Source of the DNA: Rhodocyclaceae bacterium
GTDB lineage: Bacteria > Pseudomonadota > Gammaproteobacteria > Burkholderiales > Rhodocyclaceae
DNA: 6,377 nt
Assembly: GCA_030682595.1 (NCBI GenBank)
Contig: JAUXNZ010000049.1
Span: forward strand, 1 to 6,377
Reading direction: 5' to 3'
Part shown: positions 1 through 4,659 of the stretch, one piece after another
How positions within the stretch are numbered: the stretch's first letter is position 1
How the letters are laid out: each line of letters starts with the position of its first letter
Made by a program: the position numbers and the translations under genes
The notes under the pieces: generated by a model
Seen by the model: the letters and a program-made list of their open reading frames with translations, nothing else
Told to the model about the DNA's origin: nothing
Databases searched by the model: none

Positions 1-2
1 AC

Positions 3-65
3 CTGATGTTCACCGCCGTCGCCACGGTGATGATGCTGCGCTCCAACCTGATCCTGCTCGGCTGA
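3..65 (+). CDS. C-terminal end of an unidentified, probably membrane-embedded protein (partial)
   Basis: An open frame enters from the left edge and ends at TGA 63-65, giving 20 residues: LMFTAVATVMMLRSNLILLG. The tail is almost entirely hydrophobic with one arginine and no acidic residue, as in the last transmembrane helix of an integral membrane protein such as a transporter. GC-rich third positions fit real coding sequence. Too little is present to name a family. The gene points toward the minus-strand DUF971 gene, so the two are convergent and share the 66-223 spacer. A chance open frame is possible, because only about 60 bases are visible. Confidence 0.55.
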   Translation: MMFTAVATVMMLRSNLILLG

Positions 66-133
66 CGGGAAGTTAGCGTGAAATACACAATTTGATGCCG
101 CGTAACCCCCTGAGCGCAGCGAACAAACTTTGA

Positions 134-153
134 CCCCCGCCTCGGGGCGGGGG
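134..153. repeat. Perfect 8-bp GC hairpin, possible terminator core or REP-like element
   Basis: CCCCCGCC (134-141) and GGCGGGGG (146-153) are perfect inverted repeats around a TCGG loop. The stem is all G:C and would be very stable. Neither side has a proper T-tract: the plus side continues into more G runs, and the minus side into TCAAAGTTTGTTC, which is only moderately T-rich. It lies between two convergent genes, where a bidirectional terminator would be expected. A hairpin followed by CTGGGGGTGGGG also resembles, from memory, dispersed REP-like palindromes of other proteobacteria. That resemblance is an inference. Confidence 0.6.
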
Positions 154-167
154 CTGGGGGTGGGGGG
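144..167 (+). other. Putative G-quadruplex motif
   Basis: Four consecutive G-tracts of 4, 5, 5 and 6 guanines (144-147, 149-153, 156-160, 162-167) are separated by loops of only C, CT and T. This meets the usual definition of an intramolecular G-quadruplex with four-layer capacity and very short loops. The first two tracts are also the right arm of the 134-153 hairpin, so the two folds exclude each other. The G-rich strand is the plus strand; a transcript of the minus strand would carry C-tracts here instead. Confidence 0.6.
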
Positions 168-185
168 CCACGGAAAGGGGCTGAT

Positions 186-222
186 TTTCATGATGCGCGG
201 TGATGTTTCACGTATCATGAAA
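186..222. repeat. Inverted repeat just downstream of the DUF971 stop codon
   Basis: TTTCATGAT (186-194) and ATCATGAAA (214-222) are perfect 9-bp inverted repeats. In plus-strand RNA the stem extends to 12 pairs through one G-U wobble and two G-C pairs, leaving a 13-nt loop (198-210). The right arm ends one base before the minus-strand stop codon of the DUF971 gene (224-226). Position suggests a terminator or 3'-end stabilising hairpin for that gene, but no U-tract follows on either strand. A protein-binding dyad is the other reading. Confidence 0.5.
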
Positions 223-223
223 G

Positions 224-646
224 TTAGTGCTTACTGCAGCTGCCGCCGGATTTGGGTGGCAGGGTGGTCGAATCGATGTCGCGGCTGGCCCCCGCGGCTT
301 CCAGGCGCGCCAGGTAATCGGCCCAGAGCTCGTCCCGATGCTTACCCAGCCGATAGAGAAGATCCCACGAATAGATGCCTGTATCGTGGCCGTCGGAGAA
401 GAACGGCAGTACGGCATAATTGCCCACTGGTTCCAGCGCGGCGATGTCGACGTCACGCTTGCCGGTTTGCAGGGTTTCCTGACCGGGGCCATGGCCGCGC
501 ACCTCGGCGGACGGCGAGTTGACCCGCAAGAATTCGAAGGACAAACGGAAATTGCTGCCATCGGCGAAAGAAAGCTCCATTTCGCGTGATTTTTGGTGCA
601 GTTTGATTTCGGTGATGTTGGGAATGCTGCTGTCGAGTCCGGCCAT
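224..646 (-). CDS. DUF971 / gamma-butyrobetaine hydroxylase N-terminal-like protein
   Basis: This 140-residue protein starts at ATG 646 and ends at TAA. It has the small stand-alone DUF971 fold (the GBBH-like N-terminal domain). A beta-rich N-terminal half reads ITEIKLHQKSREMELSFADG, followed by LRVNSPSAEVRGHG (residues 40-53). The family signature FSDGHDTGIYSW (83-94) comes next, then LLYRLG and a helix ending near residue 118. The last 20 residues are polar and probably disordered, with a single cysteine at 137. In eukaryotic homologues this domain is the N-terminal part of 2-oxoglutarate oxygenases, but no oxygenase domain is present here, and the bacterial function is not established. In many betaproteobacteria the gene lies next to ubiE; here it is alone, divergent from phoB. 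No good Shine-Dalgarno precedes the ATG, so the start rests on the family's usual length. Confidence 0.88.
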   Translation of the reverse strand: MAGLDSSIPNITEIKLHQKSREMELSFADGSNFRLSFEFLRVNSPSAEVRGHGPGQETLQTGKRDVDIAALEPVGNYAVLPFFSDGHDTGIYSWDLLYRLGKHRDELWADYLARLEAAGASRDIDSTTLPPKSGGSCSKH

Positions 647-663
647 GATGGTTTTTTTGGATA

Positions 664-676
664 GGGTTGCTAACCC
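664..676 (-). other. Small hairpin in the DUF971 leader
   Basis: GGGTT (664-668) and AACCC (672-676) pair around a 3-nt loop. The hairpin lies 18 bases upstream of the DUF971 start codon and is separated from it by an A-rich stretch on the minus strand (T-run 651-658 on plus). It would sit inside the 5' leader if transcription begins near 690. It is short and may have no function. Confidence 0.3.
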
Positions 677-696
677 CCGGCATATTGGGGCCGTAT

Positions 697-702
697 ATCA
701 TA
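697..702 (-). promoter_or_regulatory. Possible -10 element for the DUF971 gene
   Basis: On the minus strand, TATGAT (five of six matches to TATAAT) lies about 50 bases upstream of the DUF971 start codon. No recognisable -35 hexamer sits at 16-18 bp, so the promoter is weak, activator-dependent or wrongly placed. The start site would be near 690, giving a leader of about 44 nt. Confidence 0.3.
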
Positions 703-739
703 GCGCAAGGTGTCCGCCTCTCCCGGCGAATCGTGCGCA

Positions 740-773
740 AAGTCACAAAAACGTCACCTGACTGCAATAGACT
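740..773 (+). promoter_or_regulatory. Pho box and -10 element of the phoBR promoter
   Basis: Two 7-bp direct repeats, AAGTCAC (740-746) and ACGTCAC (751-757), are separated by AAAA. This is the 7-4-7 layout of the PhoB site, whose consensus half is CTGTCAT, with GTCA kept in both halves. A weaker third unit, CTGCAAT (762-768), continues the 11-bp period. A -10-like TAGACT (768-773) follows the second repeat after exactly 10 bp. That is where the Pho box, replacing the -35, sits in E. coli pho promoters. The start site would be near 780, about 20 nt before the phoB ATG. Autoactivation by phospho-PhoB is therefore likely. Confidence 0.72.
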
Positions 774-800
774 TCACTCATCCCATTCCAGGCCCATTGT

Positions 801-1493
801 ATGTCCGCGTCCATATTGGTTGTTGAAGACGAGCCGGCGATCCAGGCGTTGATCGCCGCGAACTTGCGCCGCGACGGTCACGCGGTCAGCGCGGCACTGA
901 GCGCGGAAGATGCGCTCCGGCAAGTCAAGGCAGCCTTGCCCGATCTAATTTTGCTCGACTGGATGCTGCCGGGGATGAGCGGACTGGATTGTGCGCGTCG
1001 GTTGCGCGCCGATCCGCGTACCAAACATGTGCCGATCATCATGCTCACTGCGCGCGGCGAGGAGCAGGATCGCGTGAGCGGCCTCGAAGGGGGCGCCGAT
1101 GATTACGTCACCAAGCCGTTTTCACCGCGCGAACTGCTGGCGCGTATTCAGGCGGTGCTGCGGCGCGGTCGCCCGCAGGCCTCGGCGGATGTCGTCGAGG
1201 CCGGTGGTCTGAAGCTCGACCCGACGGCCCATCGGGTGTTTGCAGCCGGCCAGCCGGTCAATCTGGGCCCCACCGAATTCCGGCTGTTGCATTTTCTGAT
1301 GACCCATTCCGGTCGCGTCCATTCGCGCGATCAGCTCCTCGACCAGGTCTGGGGTGATCATGTGTATGTCGAGGAGCGCACCGTCGACGTGCATATTCGT
1401 CGCTTGCGCGCGGGGCTTGAACCCTCCGGGCTGGACACGCTGGTGCAGACCGTGCGTGGCAGCGGGTACCGATTTTCAGCCGACGGTCAGTGA
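801..1493 (+). CDS. phoB: Phosphate regulon response regulator PhoB
   Basis: This OmpR-family DNA-binding response regulator of 230 residues (E. coli PhoB has 229) is phosphorylated by PhoR under phosphate limitation and activates genes with Pho boxes. The receiver domain (about 4-120) shows the acidic pair E9/D10, phosphoacceptor D53 in LLDWMLPG, T83 in MLTARGEE and K105 in YVTKPFSP. The winged-helix domain (about 131-227) has the PhoB-specific GPTEFRLLHF stretch. Its recognition helix is RTVDVHIRRLR (193-203), identical to that of E. coli PhoB as I recall it, followed by VQTVRGSGYRF. These matches are over almost the full length and separate PhoB from other OmpR-type regulators. ATG 801 has a weak AGG 8 nt upstream. 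The stop overlaps the phoR start by 4 bases (GTGA), implying translational coupling. A Pho box upstream suggests autoregulation. Confidence 0.97.
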   Translation: MSASILVVEDEPAIQALIAANLRRDGHAVSAALSAEDALRQVKAALPDLILLDWMLPGMSGLDCARRLRADPRTKHVPIIMLTARGEEQDRVSGLEGGADDYVTKPFSPRELLARIQAVLRRGRPQASADVVEAGGLKLDPTAHRVFAAGQPVNLGPTEFRLLHFLMTHSGRVHSRDQLLDQVWGDHVYVEERTVDVHIRRLRAGLEPSGLDTLVQTVRGSGYRFSADGQ

Positions 1494-2785
1494 ATAGTCT
1501 GCTGACAACCGCTGCCTGGTTTGCGGCGCTTGGCCCGCCCGCCTGGTTTTTCCTCGGGCCTTTGGCCGCCGTTGCCGTAGTTGCGTTGCTGGCGCTTTGG
1601 CGGCTGGCCGGTCACGAGCGGCAAATCAAGCGGCTGACCACCTGGGCCGGGCAGCCGGGGGACGCGTTACCGCCCGAGGCGAGCGGCAGTTGGTCCGCCG
1701 CCTTTCTGGCATTGCATCGCCGCGCCAGGAAGGCCGCCAGCCAGCGCGAAGCGTTGCGTGAAATGAATGATCGCTTTCGACTGGCCATCGCGGCGTTGCC
1801 CGAGGGTGTCGTCATCCTCGACGCGCAACGCAACATCGAGTGGATAAATCCACGCGCTGAGTGGCTATTCGGTCTCGACACCCTGCGCGACACCGGCATG
1901 CCGGTGGCGCATCTGGTGCGCGAACCGGAATTCATTGCGTTTCTTGGCATGCTGCGGGAAACCGACGCAGCACCACCACCCCTGCTGGTGCGCCCGGCCA
2001 GAAGCGGCGGCCGCACCTTGCAGGTCCGTGGTGCGCCCTTTTCCGACGGCCGCGCGCTGCTCTTGATCGAAGACCTGACGCAGCTTGATCGACTGGAAAG
2101 CGTGCGCCGCGACTTTGTCGCCAATGTCTCGCACGAAATGCGTACGCCGCTCACCGTGGTGCGCGGTTTTCTTGAAACCGCACGGGACGGCATGGCCAGC
2201 GCGTCCCCGGAGGAAATGGCGCACTACCTTGAAACGGCTCTCGAACAGGCACACCGCATGCAGCGGCTGATCGAAGACCTGCTGACACTGTCGTCCCTCG
2301 AAACCGGCGCGCCGCCGCCGGAGGAGGCGGTCGATGTCGCGGCGCTCCTGGCCGGCGTGAAAACAGATACCCTGGTCTTGTCCGCGGGTCGGCACGTCAT
2401 CACGCTTGAAAACAGCGGCCCGGCAATCCTCACCGGCAATGCACGCGAGCTCCATAGTGCCTTTGGCAATCTGGCCAGCAATGCCGTGCGCTATACCCCG
2501 GAGGGTGGTCAGATCGCACTGGCCTGGCGGAAGTTGGCCGACGGGAGGGCGGCTTTCTCGGTGACCGACAGCGGCATCGGCATCGCGGCACAACATGTTC
2601 CACGCCTGACCGAACGGTTTTACCGTGTCGATCGTGGCCGCTCCCGGGATTCCGGGGGAACCGGCCTCGGCTTGGCCATCGTCAAGCATGTGCTGGAGCG
2701 CCACCAGGCCACTCTGACCATCGAGAGCCGGCCGGGCGCGGGCAGCAGCTTTACGGCGGCGTTTCCGGTCCGCCGGCTTGGTTGA
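1490..2785 (+). CDS. phoR: Phosphate regulon sensor histidine kinase PhoR
   Basis: This 431-residue membrane histidine kinase is the partner of PhoB and matches the E. coli PhoR length of 431. A hydrophobic N-terminus (about 4-40, with a GPP break at 15-17) could form one or two membrane helices without a periplasmic sensor domain, as in E. coli PhoR. A PAS-like domain covers about 92-200 (LPEGVVILDAQRNIEWIN). The dimerisation helix carries phosphoacceptor H215 in NVSHEMRTPLTVV. The ATPase domain has the N box around NLASNAVRYTPEGG (327-340), G1 DSGIGI (360-365), F box ERFYRVD (375-381) and G2 GGTGLGLAI (389-397), all intact. The start is GTG 1490 inside the phoB stop, with no Shine-Dalgarno, so translation probably depends on phoB. 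Signalling in the known system passes through PhoU and the Pst transporter; neither is in the window. The last 35 bp overlap the end of hprK on the other strand. Confidence 0.96.
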   Translation: MNSLLTTAAWFAALGPPAWFFLGPLAAVAVVALLALWRLAGHERQIKRLTTWAGQPGDALPPEASGSWSAAFLALHRRARKAASQREALREMNDRFRLAIAALPEGVVILDAQRNIEWINPRAEWLFGLDTLRDTGMPVAHLVREPEFIAFLGMLRETDAAPPPLLVRPARSGGRTLQVRGAPFSDGRALLLIEDLTQLDRLESVRRDFVANVSHEMRTPLTVVRGFLETARDGMASASPEEMAHYLETALEQAHRMQRLIEDLLTLSSLETGAPPPEEAVDVAALLAGVKTDTLVLSAGRHVITLENSGPAILTGNARELHSAFGNLASNAVRYTPEGGQIALAWRKLADGRAAFSVTDSGIGIAAQHVPRLTERFYRVDRGRSRDSGGTGLGLAIVKHVLERHQATLTIESRPGAGSSFTAAFPVRRLG

Positions 2786-3722
2786 GATTCATGGCCCGCT
2801 GCTGGCGCTCCAGAAATTCTTCCATGCTGTCGATGCCGCGCAAGAGCAGGATGGTGGCGCGCACCGCGGCTTCGAGCAGAACCGCGAGGTTGCGGCCAGC
2901 GGCGACCGGTAGCACCACCTTGCGCACCGGCACGTTCAGGACGGTTTCTGACAGCGCATCGATCGGCAGGCGCGTCATCTCGAACGGGTCGGCGCTGGGG
3001 CGCTGTAGATGGACGATCAGTTTGAGGCGCATTTTGCGTCGGCAGGCGGTTTCGCCAAACACGGTGCGGATGTTCAGGAGCCCCAGGCCGCGCACCTCGA
3101 TAAAGTCTTTCAGCAGCTCGGGACAGTAGCCCTCCAGCACGTCCGGTGCAACGCGCGAGACCTCGACCACGTCATCGGCCACCAAGCCATGGCCGCGGGT
3201 GATCAGTTCGAGGCCGAGCTCGCTTTTGCCGACGCCGGAATCGCCGGTGATCAGCACGCCGATGCCCAGGACGTCCATGAACACACCATGCAGCGTGGTG
3301 GTTTCGGCCAGTCGCCGCGAAACGTAGATGCGCAGCGCATCGATTACCTGCGCGGTCGGCAACGGTGTGGTCAGGAGCGGCGTGTCGTTGGCGGCGCAGG
3401 CGCTGCGGATTTCATCGAGAACATCGCAATCATCCGCAACAATCACCGCTGGCGGCTTTGCGGAAATGATCTGCGCGAAGTGATGCTTGCCCTTGCCGTC
3501 GTCACCCCGGTTATGCCGCTTGTACCAGAGGATCTCGGGCGAGCCGAGCACCTGCACGCGGTCGGGGTGGATCAGGTTGAGGTGGCCGATCAGGTCGGCC
3601 GGGGAAACGTCATCGCGCAGGACGGCGATCGGGCGGTTAAGGTCGCCGCCATGCCAGGTGAGCTGAAGCCGTTCGCGATTTTTCTCGAACAGCTGGCGGA
3701 CGATCAGCCGGGCGACTGCCAC
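2751..3722 (-). CDS. hprK: HPr kinase/phosphorylase
   Basis: This bifunctional enzyme of 323 residues phosphorylates HPr-type carriers on a serine and removes the phosphate. In betaproteobacteria it belongs to a regulatory phosphotransferase branch rather than sugar uptake. The N-terminal domain spans about 1-130. The catalytic domain shows HGVF (145-148), the P-loop GDSGVGKSE (160-168), the acidic VADDVVEV (181-188), the family signature IEVRGLGLLNI (208-218) and PVAAGRNLAVLLEAA (272-286). All catalytic elements appear intact, and the length is usual for the betaproteobacterial form. The start is GTG 3722, which lies 19 bases inside the end of ptsN with no visible Shine-Dalgarno. No other in-frame start fits the conserved VRQLFEKNRERLQLTW beginning. 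Translation is probably coupled to ptsN. The stop TAA (2751-2753) lies within the phoR coding region. No terminator is visible downstream. Confidence 0.95.
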   Translation of the reverse strand: MAVARLIVRQLFEKNRERLQLTWHGGDLNRPIAVLRDDVSPADLIGHLNLIHPDRVQVLGSPEILWYKRHNRGDDGKGKHHFAQIISAKPPAVIVADDCDVLDEIRSACAANDTPLLTTPLPTAQVIDALRIYVSRRLAETTTLHGVFMDVLGIGVLITGDSGVGKSELGLELITRGHGLVADDVVEVSRVAPDVLEGYCPELLKDFIEVRGLGLLNIRTVFGETACRRKMRLKLIVHLQRPSADPFEMTRLPIDALSETVLNVPVRKVVLPVAAGRNLAVLLEAAVRATILLLRGIDSMEEFLERQQRAMNLNQAGGPETPP

Positions 3723-4174
3723 TGCGCAAAGAGCGCCAGCGCCGCCGCCGGATCGGGGGCGGTGGCCAGTTGCTCACGAAAAGACTTGCTGCTGAACATC
3801 TGGGCCAGTTCGGAGAGTAGTTGCAGGTGCTGCTCGGTGGCAGCCTCGGGGACCAGCAGCACGAAAACCTGGCTGACGGCCAGCCCGTCTGGTGCATCGA
3901 ACGGCACGGGGGTCGCCAGGCGAAGGTAGGCGCCCATGGCGCCTTTCAGACCCTTGATGCGACCGTGGGGAATGGCGATGCCGAGTCCCAACCCGGTCGA
4001 GCCCATCTTTTCGCGGGCGAACAGCGCGTCATAGACGGTGCTGCGGGCAATCGCGTAATGGTTCTCGAAGAGCAGGCCGGCCTGCTCGAATACACGCTTC
4101 TTGCTGCTGGCGTCGAGGTCGATAACGATGTTGTCGACAGTCAGCAGGTTGGCAATGGGGTTAATGGGGTTCAT
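3704..4174 (-). CDS. ptsN: PTS IIA-like nitrogen regulatory protein (EIIA-Ntr)
   Basis: This cytoplasmic phosphocarrier (156 residues from ATG 4174) is the end point of the nitrogen phosphotransferase chain PtsP-PtsO-PtsN. Its phosphorylation state is known in other proteobacteria to affect potassium uptake, phosphate sensor kinases and stress responses. The phosphorylated histidine lies in GIAIPHGRIKG, at residue 70 with this start. Other family marks are SKKRVFEQAG, REKMGSTGLG and FVLLVPEAATEQHLQLLSELAQMF. The frame is open up to a TTG at 4195, adding seven residues, but the N-terminus of homologues begins near MNPINPIANLL. ATG 4174 is therefore preferred, although neither start has a clear ribosome binding site. 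A promoter lies about 80 bases upstream. The 3' end overlaps the start of hprK by 19 bases, so the two are probably one transcript. Confidence 0.94.
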   Translation of the reverse strand: MNPINPIANLLTVDNIVIDLDASSKKRVFEQAGLLFENHYAIARSTVYDALFAREKMGSTGLGLGIAIPHGRIKGLKGAMGAYLRLATPVPFDAPDGLAVSQVFVLLVPEAATEQHLQLLSELAQMFSSKSFREQLATAPDPAAALALFAQWQSPG

Positions 4175-4242
4175 GGAAAAAAGGCGACTGCACAAGTACT
4201 TTAGTCAAAGATCTGCGTCAATGCGTCGAGGGGGAGGCCAGA

Positions 4243-4271
4243 GCGGGAACGAAGTATAACCCTCGTCCCGC
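4243..4271. promoter_or_regulatory. Imperfect dyad overlapping the ptsN -10 element
   Basis: GCGGGAACGA (4243-4252) and TCGTCCCGC (4263-4271) are inverted repeats that match except for one extra A. They enclose the -10 hexamer of the ptsN promoter. A repressor bound here would block the promoter; alternatively it may be a chance palindrome in GC-rich DNA. I cannot name a regulator from the sequence. Confidence 0.35.
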
Positions 4272-4280
4272 CGCGTGCAA
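4253..4280 (-). promoter_or_regulatory. Sigma70-type promoter for ptsN-hprK
   Basis: On the minus strand, TTGCAC (4280-4275) and TATACT (4258-4253) are separated by 16 bp. The -10 matches five of six consensus bases; the -35 keeps TTG. The start site would be near 4246, leaving a leader of about 70 nt before ATG 4174. It is the only clear promoter in the minus-strand cluster. It suggests ptsN-hprK can be expressed independently of rpoN-hpf. Confidence 0.6.
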
Positions 4281-4327
4281 ATGGGTGAATTTCCCGGCCC
4301 ATTGACGCTATCTCATGACTGCAGGGA

Positions 4328-4642
4328 TCAGCTTTCGACCTGCGGCCGTTCGTGATTATGATCCTGGTTCTTGTTTTTGTACTTGAGCACCTGGCGATCC
4401 AGCTTGTCAACCAGCTTGTCGATGGCGGCGTAAAGGTCGGTATCGCTGCTGTCGGCATAAATATCCTTGCCCTTTACATGCAGGGTGATTTCGGCTTTTT
4501 GCACGAGTTTTTCGACAGAGAGGATGACATGGACGCTGGTGACATGGTCGAAGTGGCGGATGACCTTGTCCACTTTCCCGCTCACGTAGTCGCGCAGCGC
4601 GGTGGTGACTTCAATATGGTGTCCGGTGATGTTGAGGTTCAT
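4328..4642 (-). CDS. hpf: Ribosome hibernation-promoting factor, short form (HPF/RaiA family)
   Basis: This 104-residue protein binds the 30S decoding region in slow-growing cells and favours inactive 100S dimers. It has the family beginning MNLNITGHHIEVTTALRDYV, then KVDKVIRHFDHV, the strand AEITLHVKGKDIYADSSDTDLYAAID (about 51-76) and the helix KLVDKLDRQVLKYKNK. It lacks the extra dimerisation domain of long-form HPF, as expected for a protein encoded beside rpoN. The last 12-14 residues are rich in N, H, D and E and are probably disordered. ATG 4642 is preceded by a perfect AAGGAG with 5-nt spacing, the best ribosome binding site in the window. It follows the rpoN stop by 17 bases, consistent with co-transcription. 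The symbols hpf, yhbH and raiA are used variably in this family. Confidence 0.93.
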   Translation of the reverse strand: MNLNITGHHIEVTTALRDYVSGKVDKVIRHFDHVTSVHVILSVEKLVQKAEITLHVKGKDIYADSSDTDLYAAIDKLVDKLDRQVLKYKNKNQDHNHERPQVES

Positions 4643-4647
4643 GATGT

Positions 4648-4653
4648 CTCCTT
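4648..4653 (-). promoter_or_regulatory. Strong ribosome binding site of hpf
   Basis: AAGGAG on the minus strand lies 5 nt before ATG 4642, within the 17-nt gap after rpoN. It fixes the hpf start. It contrasts with the absent or weak sites of ptsN, hprK, phoR and rpoN, and suggests HPF is translated efficiently and independently of rpoN. Confidence 0.8.
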
Positions 4654-4659
4654 CGCGGG

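Larger units (their letters stand above)
4215..4308. repeat. 9-bp inverted repeat flanking the ptsN promoter
   Basis: GCGTCAATG (4215-4223) and CATTGACGC (4300-4308) are perfect inverted copies about 85 bp apart, centre to centre, with the ptsN promoter between them. The arms could be paired operator half-sites or a coincidence. In a 150-bp spacer I estimate a perfect 9-bp inverted pair would arise by chance a few percent of the time. Confidence 0.4.

Noticed and set aside
130..589. Plus-strand open frames at 130-522 and 227-589
   Set aside because: They overlap the DUF971 gene on the other strand, which has clear family motifs. Their arginine- and proline-rich translations look like frame shadows.
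1865..2704. 279-codon minus-strand frame inside phoR
   Set aside because: It lies opposite the conserved kinase domains of PhoR; its composition is typical of an antisense shadow, with no domain and no ribosome binding site.
2786..2830. Terminator after phoR
   Set aside because: No stable stem followed by a T-run is present; the sequence is simply the hprK coding region on the other strand.
3009..3929. Long open frame (306 codons) on the plus strand opposite hprK and ptsN
   Set aside because: It is antisense to two genes with intact family motifs, and its translation shows no recognisable motif. In GC-rich DNA such shadow frames are expected.
4175..4195. TTG start adding seven residues to PtsN
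   Set aside because: It has no ribosome binding site and a rare start codon; ATG 4174 gives the usual family N-terminus and length.
4259..4290. Sigma-54 (-24/-12) promoter before ptsN
   Set aside because: TTTGCACG on the minus strand looks faintly like a -24 element, but the required GG and a GC at 10-bp spacing are missing; the sigma70-type reading is better.
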